Assembly: GCA_937906975.1 (NCBI GenBank)
Contig: CALCUN010000139.1
Location: forward strand, 1 to 30,878
From: an uncultured Bacteroidales bacterium
GTDB taxonomy: Bacteria; Bacteroidota; Bacteroidia; Bacteroidales; P3
DNA length: 30,878 nucleotides
Reading direction: 5' to 3'
Below are positions 9,116 to 17,148 of this stretch, one piece after another. The notes under the pieces were generated by a model. The model was not told the origin of the DNA and did not search any database. It saw nothing but the letters and a program-made list of their open reading frames with translations. Position numbers and translations under genes: made by a program. Numbering within the stretch: the first letter of the stretch is position 1; every line of letters begins with the position of its first letter.

Positions 9116-9703
9116 TTATTGTTTTGATTTTAACTTGTTCACTATTGCAATTAGATAGCCTAATGCTATGAATGCTCCTGGGGCAAGAACGAATATTAAG
9201 ATTCCGTCAGCATCTCCTATGAATTTCATTCCGAAAATAGAGCCTGAACCTAATACTTCTCTAACTGTACCTAAGACTGTTAAGCCAAGAGTGAATCCAA
9301 GTCCCATTCCGATTCCGTCAAACATAGAGTTTACAACGTTATTCTTGCTTGCAAAGGCTTCTGCACGTCCTAAAATCAAACAGTTTACAACAATCAACGG
9401 AATAAACAATCCTAAACTTTCGTAAAGTGAAGGTAAATATGCTTGCATACATAGTTGCAATACTGTTACGAAAGAGGCAATAATTACAATGAAAGCAGGG
9501 ATTCTTACTTTGTCTGGAACAAGATTCTTTAATAAAGAAATCGCAATATTACTCAATATTAAAACGAATGTTGTGCATAATCCCATACCCATTCCGTTTA
9601 TCGCAGAGGTTGTAGTTCCTAATGTAGGACACATACCTAACAATAAACAAAAAACAGGGTTTTCTTTTATGATACCATTTATTATAATCTTAAACTTATT
9701 CAT
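9116..9703 (-). CDS. rnfE: Rnf complex subunit RnfE (RsxE)
   Basis: RnfE is an integral-membrane subunit of the Rnf ferredoxin:NAD+ oxidoreductase, which couples electron flow to Na+ or H+ export. The sequence has the RnfE-type start ENPVFCLLLGMCPTLGTTTSAINGMGMGL and six hydrophobic segments; those motifs place it with RnfE rather than its paralogue RnfA. I chose ATG 9703 (MNKFKIIINGI, 195 residues), four bases after the rnfG stop. An ATG at 9745 would overlap rnfG by 38 bp and add a polar, unconserved leader. It is the last gene before the terminator; rnfA, which normally follows, is missing. Confidence 0.93.
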   Translation of the reverse strand: MNKFKIIINGIIKENPVFCLLLGMCPTLGTTTSAINGMGMGLCTTFVLILSNIAISLLKNLVPDKVRIPAFIVIIASFVTVLQLCMQAYLPSLYESLGLFIPLIVVNCLILGRAEAFASKNNVVNSMFDGIGMGLGFTLGLTVLGTVREVLGSGSIFGMKFIGDADGILIFVLAPGAFIALGYLIAIVNKLKSKQ

Positions 9704-9707
9704 AGCC

Positions 9708-10307
9708 TTATTTGTTTTGTTGTTTTTGATATTCCATAAATACATTGTAAGCAGTTTTTACAGAAGCTAAAAATGCTCTTGAAGTAATGGTTGATGCTGT
9801 GATTGCATCTATTTCTCCTCCGTCTTTGCTTACTTTGAAACTTTCTTCTGATGGATTCTTACCTCTTATGTCTTGTTTGTTTCTTGCAGTCTTAAACCAA
9901 GAAGTTGCTTTTTCTCCTAATCCTGGTGTTTCGCTCATTGATAATATTGCATAGTTTACAATCTTACCCTCAGCATCGAATCCAACCATAGATTTTATTT
10001 GTCCACCATATCCGTTGTTATCAAAAGTTTCCACAGCTACTGCAATAAGCTCATCGTTCTCAAAAGCAGGATATATAGTGAACTTTTCTGAATAAGAATC
10101 TATTGAAATCTCTACAGGATTTCCTATTTTCATATTGGCATTTGTAGGTAATACTTCTTTGATAGCATTAGTTTTCTTTTCTTCTGCAGCTTTTTCAATT
10201 GGGCTTTTCGTCAATACATAAACACTTCCAAGAATTGCAGAAGCTCCAAAAGAGATAATGGCTAAGGACATTACCATATTTTTTAATGAAGAATTTAATT
10301 TTGCCAT
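9708..10307 (-). CDS. rnfG: Rnf complex subunit RnfG (flavinylated)
   Basis: RnfG is a membrane-anchored periplasmic subunit that carries a covalent FMN. The 199-residue product has one N-terminal membrane helix (about 10-33) and an FMN-binding domain with ETPGLGEKA (126-134). The flavinylation motif near the C-terminus reads T170-A-S-T-I-T175 (family pattern S/T-G/A-A/S-T-x-T), so T175 is the expected FMN attachment site. The flavin transferase ApbE needed for this is not in the window. It lies 20 bp after rnfD. Confidence 0.95.
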   Translation of the reverse strand: MAKLNSSLKNMVMSLAIISFGASAILGSVYVLTKSPIEKAAEEKKTNAIKEVLPTNANMKIGNPVEISIDSYSEKFTIYPAFENDELIAVAVETFDNNGYGGQIKSMVGFDAEGKIVNYAILSMSETPGLGEKATSWFKTARNKQDIRGKNPSEESFKVSKDGGEIDAITASTITSRAFLASVKTAYNVFMEYQKQQNK

Positions 10308-10327
10308 AATTCTATCGTTTTTTATTA

Positions 10328-11260
10328 TTAATAACCAAATCTCTTTGGTTTACACATCTTGTTAATTAAAGGAGTAAGTGCATTCATAATCAATATTGCG
10401 AAAGAAACTCCCTCAGGCATTGGTCCGAAACAACGGAATATGATTGTAAGTAAACCACAACCAACACCAAATATTATTTGTCCTGTTTTTGTAATTGGAC
10501 TTGTAGCCATATCGGTCGCCATAAAGATTGCACCAAGCATAAGTCCACCAGCAAGAATATGAGTTGTAGGATCAACAGTGATTCCTGCCAAATAAAGAAT
10601 GCCAGCAAATAGCCAAGATGAAGCAATGAAAGAAACAGGAATATGCCATGTGATAACTTTTCTCAAAAGCATAAATAAACCTCCAAGAATGATAGCAATC
10701 GCTGAAACTTCTCCGAAACTTCCTCCTGTTGCTCCAATAAGAGTATCCATCAACTCAGGTGTTTGTCCATTTTTTATTAAAGACAAAGGGGTAGGTCCTG
10801 TTAAAGCATCTACTGTTTTTGCAGTTGGCCATTCTGACATCGCAACATTTGTTGGGAAAGAAAGGAATAAGAAAACTCTACCTACTAATGCAGGGTTGAA
10901 AGGATTCTTTCCTATTCCTCCAAATGTCATTTTACCAATGCCTATCGCAACTAATGCTCCTATTATAACAATATAGAAAGGAATATTTGAAGGCAAATTA
11001 AAGGCTAAAAGCATACCAGTGATTACGGCTGAACCATCTGAAATTGTTTGCTCACCTTTTAATAGGAATTTTTGAATTAACCATTCAAATAATATACAAG
11101 CAGCAACAGATACTGCGGTTACTGCTAATACTCTAAATCCGAAAAAATACACTCCAACTAATAAAGCTGGGATTAGTGCAATAACTACGCTCCACATAAT
11201 ACTTTGTGTGGTATCTTTGCTTTGAACGTGTGGAGATCCTGAAACTTTAAGTAATGCCAT
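10328..11260 (-). CDS. rnfD: Rnf complex subunit RnfD
   Basis: RnfD is an integral-membrane subunit with covalently bound FMN. The 310-residue product has about nine hydrophobic segments, SDGSAVITGMLLAFNLP (74-90), GGIGKNPFNPALVGR (114-128) and the FMN-attachment region TGPTPLS (154-160) with T157 at the conserved Thr. ATDMATSPIT (248-257) is also typical. Length is slightly shorter than the usual 320-350. It follows the secreted hypothetical gene by 22 bp and precedes rnfG by 20 bp. Confidence 0.95.
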   Translation of the reverse strand: MALLKVSGSPHVQSKDTTQSIMWSVVIALIPALLVGVYFFGFRVLAVTAVSVAACILFEWLIQKFLLKGEQTISDGSAVITGMLLAFNLPSNIPFYIVIIGALVAIGIGKMTFGGIGKNPFNPALVGRVFLFLSFPTNVAMSEWPTAKTVDALTGPTPLSLIKNGQTPELMDTLIGATGGSFGEVSAIAIILGGLFMLLRKVITWHIPVSFIASSWLFAGILYLAGITVDPTTHILAGGLMLGAIFMATDMATSPITKTGQIIFGVGCGLLTIIFRCFGPMPEGVSFAILIMNALTPLINKMCKPKRFGY

Positions 11261-11282
11261 CTTTTATATTTTTGTTATTTTG

Positions 11283-11786
11283 TTAGTTTTGAAATTCAAT
11301 ACTCTCTATTATATTGATAAAGACTTCTTTGTCTAATTCGTAATTCTCATCATCTTGTGCCATTGCAAGGAAAATAAAAATTTGATCTTCTATCTTTAAA
11401 AAAGAAAAAATACTATTTACTTTCACATCATTCAAAAGATAAGTAACCTCATACATACACTCATCTTGCTCTTGATTGTGCTCAATTATAGCAAAGTCTG
11501 AGTATAAATCCTTCATATCTTCTAAATTGATAGCTTTGACAAATTCCTCTAAACTGCCATCTTCCCACAGTGCACTACTTATTTGAAGATGAGTATGTAT
11601 TAAAGAATTTTGATTGTTTTTATATATAGTTATCGTTCCATTCTCTTGGTCCTCTTCCAACTCCCAACCATTAGGATATTGTACAGAATAGCCATTGTCA
11701 AGATTGTGATAAATTGCATTTTCTTGACAGAAAAGACTTCCGCAAATAAAACATATAACAAATAAGACAAACAATCTCTTTATCAT
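11283..11786 (-). CDS. Secreted hypothetical protein inside the rnf operon
   Basis: A 167-residue protein with a clear signal peptide (MIKRLFVLFVICFICGSLF, cleavage likely near C20/Q21; no proper lipobox because Phe precedes the Cys). The mature part is acidic and contains NGYSVQYPNGWELEED, a pattern seen in PsbP/Mog1-fold (DUF1795-type) proteins, but I cannot assign it with confidence. It is wedged between rnfC (8 bp upstream) and rnfD (22 bp downstream), so it must be co-transcribed with the complex. In the canonical rnfBCDGEA order nothing lies here. A periplasmic accessory role for Rnf is inference from position; a chance passenger is possible. Confidence 0.8.
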   Translation of the reverse strand: MIKRLFVLFVICFICGSLFCQENAIYHNLDNGYSVQYPNGWELEEDQENGTITIYKNNQNSLIHTHLQISSALWEDGSLEEFVKAINLEDMKDLYSDFAIIEHNQEQDECMYEVTYLLNDVKVNSIFSFLKIEDQIFIFLAMAQDDENYELDKEVFINIIESIEFQN

Positions 11787-11794
11787 ATTCTGAT

Positions 11795-13126
11795 TTATTT
11801 TTTGCTTCTTGCTCTACGAAGTGCTCCTATCTTACTCTTAGCAACTCTTATAATATCAAGCAATGGTTGTCCAGCAGGGCAAGTGAATAAACAACTACCA
11901 CATTCTATGCAGTCCATAGCACATTCCTTTTCTGCCTCTTCCCATCTTTCTTGTTTTGCAAGCAATGAAATTTGAATAGGCTCCAATCCCATCGGACAAG
12001 CAGAAACACACTTTCCACAACGCAAACAATTTGTTGTTTTCTTTCTGCTTGCTTCTGCCTCTGTCATAACAAGAATACTTGAAGTAGTCTTTGTTGTAGG
12101 AGCAGATAAATCCATCATAGCTTTTCCCATCATAGGACCACCATTTATTATCTTACCTGTATTTTCTGGCAATCCTCCACAATAATCTATTATGGATTGG
12201 ATAGAAGTACCAACTCTAACTAAAAGGTTGCGATTGTTTTCAACAGCTTTGCCTGTAAAGGTCAAAATATTGTCTATCAAAGGACGATTTTTTTGAACCG
12301 CTTGATAAATAGCAAAAGCAGTACCAACATTATTTACAACACAACCAACCTCTATTGGAAGTTTACCACTTGGAACCTCTCTTTTAGTTAAAGCATATAT
12401 AAGTTGCTTTTCAGCACCTTGTGGATATTTAGTCTTTAAAGCAACAACCTCTGTTCCTGGGTACTTATTTATAATCGCTTTCAAAGCATTGATAGCCTTT
12501 GGCTTGTTTGCCTCAATTCCTATCTTTGCTTTGTTTATATTCAACGCCTTTTTCATGATTTCAATTCCTATCAGAACTTCCTCAGTGTGTTCTAATAACA
12601 ATCTATTATCAGAAGTCAAATAAGGTTCACATTCAGCTGCATTTATAATTACATAATCTACATGCTTATCCTCTGGAACCATATATTTAACATGAGTAGG
12701 GAAAGCAGCTCCTCCTAATCCTACAATTCCTCTATCTTTAATTCTTTCTATTATTTCTTGAGAAGAAAGTTTAATATCTTGAACTATATCTTCTGAGGTG
12801 TCAATATCTTCACACCATTCGTCTTCTTCTATATCTATATAGAAAGCAGGTTTTTTATATCCGTTAAAATCTGTTGCTACATCTATCTTTGTAATCACAC
12901 CTGTATAAGGCGAGTGAGTGTTAGCACAGATAAAAGCTTCTGCTTTGGCTAATAATTGACCTGTTTTTACTCTATCTCCTTTTTGTACAACAGGAGTAGA
13001 AGGCGCCCCTAAATGCTGACTAACAAAAACAACAGCCTTTTGTTGTAATGGAAATAATTCAATAGCGTTTTCTGATGCTAATTTATTTTCTTGTGGGTGA
13101 ACTCCACCTAATCGAAATGTATTCAT
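11795..13126 (-). CDS. rnfC: Rnf complex subunit RnfC
   Basis: RnfC is the peripheral cytoplasmic subunit that reduces NAD+. The 443-residue product has a biotinyl-like N-terminal barrel (about 30-100), the flavin/NADH region GLGGAAFPTHVKY (136-148) with NAAECEPYL (162-170), and two [4Fe-4S] motifs: C367, C370, C373, C377 and C406, C409, C412, C416. Length matches the short RnfC form without the long Ala/Lys-rich tail of Enterobacteria. It lies 18 bp after rnfB. Confidence 0.97.
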   Translation of the reverse strand: MNTFRLGGVHPQENKLASENAIELFPLQQKAVVFVSQHLGAPSTPVVQKGDRVKTGQLLAKAEAFICANTHSPYTGVITKIDVATDFNGYKKPAFYIDIEEDEWCEDIDTSEDIVQDIKLSSQEIIERIKDRGIVGLGGAAFPTHVKYMVPEDKHVDYVIINAAECEPYLTSDNRLLLEHTEEVLIGIEIMKKALNINKAKIGIEANKPKAINALKAIINKYPGTEVVALKTKYPQGAEKQLIYALTKREVPSGKLPIEVGCVVNNVGTAFAIYQAVQKNRPLIDNILTFTGKAVENNRNLLVRVGTSIQSIIDYCGGLPENTGKIINGGPMMGKAMMDLSAPTTKTTSSILVMTEAEASRKKTTNCLRCGKCVSACPMGLEPIQISLLAKQERWEEAEKECAMDCIECGSCLFTCPAGQPLLDIIRVAKSKIGALRRARSKK

Positions 13127-13144
13127 AATCTTTCTACTGGCTAA

Positions 13145-13981
13145 TTAGAGGTTTTCTTCTTTCTTAATAGGGAAATTAACTGCATGAATTGCACCTGTTG
13201 GACATTCTGCAACACATTTCCTACATAGTTTACACTTGTTAAAATCTATGTATGCTACATTATTGTTTATGCTAATTGCTTCAAAAGGACAAGCCTTTGC
13301 ACATTTACCACAACCAATACATGCTGCTTCACAATTCTTCTTTGCAGCAGCTCCTTTTTCTTGATTTATGCAACTAACAAAAACTCTACGAGAATTTTTA
13401 CCTTTGTTTCTTAATTCAATCACAGAACGTGGACAAGTCTTCACACAAGCTCCACAAGCTACACATTTTTCTTCATCAACCTCAGGTAATTTAGTTTCTG
13501 GATTGATATGAATTGCGTCAAAACTACATGCCTTAACACAATTTCCAAGTCCTAAACAACCATTAGAACAACCTCCTTCGCTTGAAAAAGTCATGTGAGC
13601 GAAAAGACAATTGTCAAAACCTTCAAAATTTGCCTTTGCTTGAGTGTTGCATTTTCCACCATTACACCTTACAACCGCAATTTTAGGTTCAGAAGCCTCT
13701 ACTGAGAGATTCATAACTTCTGCTATTTCGTTCATGGTGTTTGCTCCACCAACAGGACAAAATTTATTTTCTAAACTTTCGGCTTTTACTATTGCTTCTG
13801 CCAATGCTCTACAACCAGCATATCCACATCCACCACAGTTAGCACCAGGCAATTTTTCACAAACCGTATCTATACGAGGGTCTTCGTAAACTTTGAATTT
13901 TTGGGCAACAAAGTATAGTATTAGAGCAGCAACCGCCCCTATGATGCTCAAAGCTAAAATCGCATAAATAATTGAACTCAT
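13145..13981 (-). CDS. rnfB: Rnf complex subunit RnfB
   Basis: RnfB accepts electrons from reduced ferredoxin. The 278-residue product has an N-terminal membrane anchor (about 7-26), the CxxxxxxxCxxCxxxxC cluster of the RnfB domain (C41, C49, C52, C57) and four ferredoxin-like clusters: C138/C142/C148/C152, C173/C176/C179/C183, C221/C224/C227/C231 and C250/C253/C256/C260. It is the first gene of the operon and has its own promoter about 40 bp upstream. Confidence 0.97.
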   Translation of the reverse strand: MSSIIYAILALSIIGAVAALILYFVAQKFKVYEDPRIDTVCEKLPGANCGGCGYAGCRALAEAIVKAESLENKFCPVGGANTMNEIAEVMNLSVEASEPKIAVVRCNGGKCNTQAKANFEGFDNCLFAHMTFSSEGGCSNGCLGLGNCVKACSFDAIHINPETKLPEVDEEKCVACGACVKTCPRSVIELRNKGKNSRRVFVSCINQEKGAAAKKNCEAACIGCGKCAKACPFEAISINNNVAYIDFNKCKLCRKCVAECPTGAIHAVNFPIKKEENL

Positions 13982-14019
13982 AATATCTTTTTGTTAGTAA
14001 ATAATAATTTTTCAATCTA

Positions 14020-14049
14020 CAAAGTTACATTTTTTTATTTAATCTACAA
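14020..14049 (-). promoter_or_regulatory. Promoter of the rnf operon
   Basis: On the minus strand TAACTTTG lies at 14020-14027 and TTG at 14047-14049, with a 19-bp spacer. This is an almost ideal Bacteroidota promoter. The leader to the rnfB ATG would be about 33 nt. The 21-bp-periodic array (14122-14205) and a hairpin (14090-14129) lie directly upstream. Confidence 0.8.
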
Positions 14050-14089
14050 CTCTTTTATAGCAAAATGCTTTTATTTTATTCTTTTCTTA

Positions 14090-14129
14090 TTTTTTGCCTT
14101 TGATTATTAGATAATTGTAAGGCAAAGAA
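14090..14129. repeat. Two-tier inverted repeat upstream of rnfB
   Basis: Outer arms TTTGCCTT (14093-14100) and AAGGCAAA (14119-14126) are perfectly complementary. Inside, ATTAT (14103-14107) pairs with ATAAT (14111-14115) around a TAG loop. No T-run follows on the minus strand, so it is not an obvious terminator. Its right arm is the first CAAAG of the 21-bp array. Confidence 0.55.
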
Positions 14130-14205
14130 AAAATAAAATAAAGTAAAGAAAAATCGAAATAAAGCAAAGAATAGATGTTTTAATGCTAAGAAATAAAAAA
14201 AGTGA
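14122..14205. repeat. 21-bp-periodic A-rich array (four units)
   Basis: GCAAAG, GTAAAG, GCAAAG and GCTAAG start at 14122, 14143, 14164 and 14185, exactly 21 bp apart. The first two units agree at 17 of 21 positions; the later ones less well (14-15 of 21 to the first). The DNA is A-rich, so part of the match is low complexity; the exact spacing is the main evidence. The array runs into the terminator of the VOR operon. Confidence 0.5.
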
Positions 14206-14230
14206 GACCAATTTCTTGATCTCACTTTCC
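14194..14230 (-). terminator. Rho-independent terminator of the VOR operon
   Basis: Arms AAAGTGAGA (14199-14207) and TCTCACTTT (14220-14228) form a perfect 9-bp stem with a 12-nt loop. On the minus strand the stem is followed by a run of T. It lies about 20 bp after the gamma-subunit stop codon. Confidence 0.85.
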
Positions 14231-14249
14231 TTATTTTATTCTTTATAGA

Positions 14250-14801
14250 TTAAAGAACGTTTACTGCTTCAAGTAAATCTTTTCCTTTTGCTACAGCATC
14301 AAGGTTTGTTGGTATTAACTTGTGGTGTCTTTCAGGAAGAGAATGTTTCAATCCTTCTTCTATGTATTGTTCTGTAACCACAGGTTTTACTTTTAAGAAA
14401 CCTCCAAGAACCATCATATTGAATACTTTTGCCATTCCCATTTCAACACTTTTTTCTGTTGCAGGAATTTTGTAAACATTGATGTCTTTTCTTGTTGGAG
14501 GGTTGATAATTCCGTTTGGATCGTAGATTAACAATCCACCTGGCTTAACTGAATTTTCAAATTTATCCAATGATTGTTGGTTAAGTATGATTGCTGTATC
14601 AAATTGGCTGATAATAGGTGAAGATATTCTTTCATCAGAAATGATAACTGATACGTTTGCTGTACCTCCACGCATTTCAGGACCGTATGATGGCATCCAA
14701 CTTACTTCTTTTCCTTGCATTGCTCCTGAGTAAGCAAGTATTTTACCCATAGATAAAACTCCTTGTCCTCCGAAACCTGCTATAATTATTTCTTCTGTCA
14801 T
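14250..14801 (-). CDS. 2-oxoacid:ferredoxin oxidoreductase, gamma subunit
   Basis: The 183-residue product matches the pyruvate/ketoisovalerate oxidoreductase catalytic (gamma) domain: GFGGQG (9-14), then SYGPEMRGGTANVSVIISDE, the conserved signature, and a C-terminal helical part. It combines with the alpha, beta and ferredoxin-like delta subunits encoded upstream to decarboxylate 2-oxoacids to acyl-CoA and reduce ferredoxin. It is the last gene of the four-gene operon, 22 bp after the beta subunit, and is followed by a terminator. Confidence 0.93.
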   Translation of the reverse strand: MTEEIIIAGFGGQGVLSMGKILAYSGAMQGKEVSWMPSYGPEMRGGTANVSVIISDERISSPIISQFDTAIILNQQSLDKFENSVKPGGLLIYDPNGIINPPTRKDINVYKIPATEKSVEMGMAKVFNMMVLGGFLKVKPVVTEQYIEEGLKHSLPERHHKLIPTNLDAVAKGKDLLEAVNVL

Positions 14802-14823
14802 TTTTATACGTTTTTTTATGGGT

Positions 14824-15651
14824 TTATTTTACAGACTTCAACTCTCTGATAATTTTGCTATCTTCTGGGTTGTATTCTCTTACTATTTGTCCTTCTAATT
14901 TTATGTCTCCTAAAACATATTTAGGGAACATATTTTGACGCATCCATTCATTAGCTTGAACAGGTGTCATTTTCCAACCAGAATTACAAGTAGAAACAAA
15001 TTCTATGAATTGAGTACCCTTCTTAGCTGCTTGGTTTTCGAAAGCTTTTCTTACAGCAGCTTTTGCTTTTCTTACATCAGCGGCAGTAGAAGCACTTTGA
15101 CGAGTTACATAATATGTGCCAGGAAGTTGAGCTACTAATTCTGTAATTTGTAATGGCCAACCATTCAAATCAACTCTACGTCCATAAGGAGTAGTTGCAG
15201 AAGGCATACCTACCAATGTAGTTGGAGCCATTTGACCTCCTGTCATACCATATATTGCATTGTTTACGAAGAAGATTATAATGTTTTCTCCGCGGTTACA
15301 AGCGTGAATTGTTTCTGCTGTACCGATTGCAGCCAAGTCTCCATCACCTTGATAAGTGAAAGTGTGGTGTTCTGGGTGTAATCTTTGGATTGCAGATGCA
15401 AGAGCAGGAGCTCTACCGTGTGCAGCTTCAACAAAGTCCACATTAAAGTAATTATATGCTAATACTGAACAACCAACAGGTGCTATACCTATTGCTTTAT
15501 CTTGGATACCCATTTCTTCAATTACTTCTGCAATTATTCTGTGGATTGTTCCGTGAGGACAACCTGGACAATAGTGCATAATTGCATCGGTAAGAACGTC
15601 TGTTTTTTTGTAAACAAGATTTTCTGGTTTTACTATTTCTTCGTTAAACAT
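14824..15651 (-). CDS. 2-oxoacid:ferredoxin oxidoreductase, beta (TPP) subunit
   Basis: A 275-residue thiamine-diphosphate-binding subunit. It has HYCPGCPHG (C28, C31), a further Cys in PVGCSV (C61), the TPP motif start GDGD (102-105) and the Asn-Asn segment FVNNAIYGMTGGQMAPTT. A fourth conserved Cys lies near residue 222 (STCNSGW); the four Cys probably hold a [4Fe-4S] cluster as in related KorB/VorB proteins. The substrate (2-oxoisovalerate, 2-oxoglutarate or other) cannot be settled from these motifs. It lies 4 bp after the alpha subunit. Confidence 0.93.
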   Translation of the reverse strand: MFNEEIVKPENLVYKKTDVLTDAIMHYCPGCPHGTIHRIIAEVIEEMGIQDKAIGIAPVGCSVLAYNYFNVDFVEAAHGRAPALASAIQRLHPEHHTFTYQGDGDLAAIGTAETIHACNRGENIIIFFVNNAIYGMTGGQMAPTTLVGMPSATTPYGRRVDLNGWPLQITELVAQLPGTYYVTRQSASTAADVRKAKAAVRKAFENQAAKKGTQFIEFVSTCNSGWKMTPVQANEWMRQNMFPKYVLGDIKLEGQIVREYNPEDSKIIRELKSVK

Positions 15652-15655
15652 AATC

Positions 15656-16741
15656 TTAGCCCTTAATTAATTTGTTTTCCAATGCTTCTACTACTTCTTG
15701 TGGTGTAGGTATTATACCACCATAACGTCCAAAGTATTCAACAGGACATTTAAATTCAGAAGCAAGTTTTACGTCATATACCATTTGACCTGCTGACATT
15801 TCAACAGTAAGGATACCTTTAACTCTTTGAGCCAATGCTTTGATTGGTTGAGTTGGGAATGGGAATAAAGTGATAGGTCTTAATAAACCAACTTTTATAC
15901 CTTTATCTCTTGCTATTTGAACTGCTTTGTGAGCGATACGAGCACATGAACCGTAAGCTACAAATACATAGTCAGCATCTTCACACATTATTTCTTCATA
16001 CAAAGTATCGTTCTTTTCCATTTCACGATATTTTGCTTGGAAACGGTGATTGTGTTTTTCTTGTTTAGCAGAATCAAGTTCCAAAGAAGTAACTATATTG
16101 TGATCTCTTGAAGCTGGTTTTCCGAAAGCAGCCCATGGAGCGTTCTTTGCTATTTCTTCATCAGTCCAACGAGGAACATAATCTCCAACATAAACTTTTT
16201 CCATTACTTGTCCGATAGCACCATCAGAAAGAATCATAACAGGGTTTCTGTATTTGAATGCTATTTCCCAAGCTTTGAAAACAAAATCATACATTTCTTG
16301 AACGCTTGCAGGTGCAAGAGTATATAATTGATAGTCGCCATGACCACCACCTTTTACAGTTTGGAAATAATCTGCTTGTGAAGGTTGAATAGTTCCCAAT
16401 CCAGGACCACCTCTCATTACGTTAACAAGTAAACAAGGAAGTTCTGCTCCTGCAAGGTAAGTAACACCTTCTTGCATTAAAGACATTCCTGGAGAAGAAG
16501 ATGATGTCATAACTTTTTTACCTGTTGCAGCACCACCATATACCATATTGATTGAGGCAACTTCACTTTCTGCTTGTAAAACGACCATTCCTGTCTTTTC
16601 CCATGGCATTTCAGCCATAAGGTGTTCCATAACCTCAGATTGTGGAGTGATAGGATATCCGAAATAGCCGTCACAACCGGAGCGAATTGCGGCTTCCGCA
16701 ATTGCTTCGTTACCTTTCATTAATTTTAACTCTTTTGCCAT
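15656..16741 (-). CDS. vorB: 2-oxoacid:ferredoxin oxidoreductase, alpha subunit (VorB-like)
   Basis: A 361-residue subunit with the family signature GNEAIAEAAIRSGCDGYFGYPITPQSEVMEHL split over the N-terminus, then ESEVASINMVYGGAATGKK, MTSSSSPGMSLMQEG and GGPGLGTIQPSQADY. It binds the 2-oxoacid side of the TPP site and CoA. It most resembles the branched-chain (3-methyl-2-oxobutanoate) type usually annotated VorB in Bacteroidales, which would make branched acyl-CoA from amino-acid fermentation, or supply branched fatty-acid primers. A KorA (2-oxoglutarate) role is the alternative. It starts 20 bp after the delta subunit. Confidence 0.85.
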   Translation of the reverse strand: MAKELKLMKGNEAIAEAAIRSGCDGYFGYPITPQSEVMEHLMAEMPWEKTGMVVLQAESEVASINMVYGGAATGKKVMTSSSSPGMSLMQEGVTYLAGAELPCLLVNVMRGGPGLGTIQPSQADYFQTVKGGGHGDYQLYTLAPASVQEMYDFVFKAWEIAFKYRNPVMILSDGAIGQVMEKVYVGDYVPRWTDEEIAKNAPWAAFGKPASRDHNIVTSLELDSAKQEKHNHRFQAKYREMEKNDTLYEEIMCEDADYVFVAYGSCARIAHKAVQIARDKGIKVGLLRPITLFPFPTQPIKALAQRVKGILTVEMSAGQMVYDVKLASEFKCPVEYFGRYGGIIPTPQEVVEALENKLIKG

Positions 16742-16761
16742 TTCTTATAAAGTTTTTTTAT

Positions 16762-16980
16762 TTATAACTTTGCTTTGTAAACTGTTATAACACCATCAGG
16801 ACATACCATGCCACAAGATGCACAACCGATGCAATCTCCGTTTACCATTTCGGCATAATTATAACCCTTTACATTTACATTCTTTGATAGAGCGATAACT
16901 TGTTTTGGACATACAGAAACGCATACTCCGCAACCTTTGCAACGCTCAACATCAATTACAATTGCTCCTTTTATTGCCAT
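16762..16980 (-). CDS. 2-oxoacid:ferredoxin oxidoreductase, delta (ferredoxin) subunit
   Basis: From ATG 16980 (MAIKGAIVIDVERC) the product is 72 residues with two [4Fe-4S] motifs, CKGCGVCVSVCP and CIGCASCGMVCP, as in bacterial-type ferredoxins. It passes electrons from the catalytic subunits to free ferredoxin. A longer frame starts at 17055, but that extension overlaps the -7 box, is hydrophobic and is unlike the family; I reject it. First gene of the operon. Confidence 0.93.
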   Translation of the reverse strand: MAIKGAIVIDVERCKGCGVCVSVCPKQVIALSKNVNVKGYNYAEMVNGDCIGCASCGMVCPDGVITVYKAKL

Positions 16981-17025
16981 TGCTTTATGTTTTTTAATGA
17001 TTAAAATAATTATTATTTCAGTCTC

Positions 17026-17057
17026 CAAAATTATAACTTTATTTCCAATTGACAAAA
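17026..17057 (-). promoter_or_regulatory. Promoter of the VOR operon
   Basis: On the minus strand TAATTTTG lies at 17026-17033 and TTTTG at 17053-17057, giving a 19-bp spacer from the TTG. The leader would be about 39 nt to ATG 16980. Confidence 0.75.
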
Positions 17058-17148
17058 CGATTTCTAATTTAATTTCTTATAAACTTAGATTTTAAACATT
17101 TTTCAACTTGATTTGTTTAATCTACAAAACCTTACAAAAATAACAGAT

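Noticed and set aside
16981..17055. Longer N-terminus for the ferredoxin-like delta subunit
   Set aside because: The added 25 residues overlap the -7 box and do not match the ferredoxin family; ATG 16980 fits better.
17061..17148. Promoter for sodB
   Set aside because: The best candidate, TTGATTTG near 17108, lacks the conserved TA of TAnnTTTG, so I did not list it.
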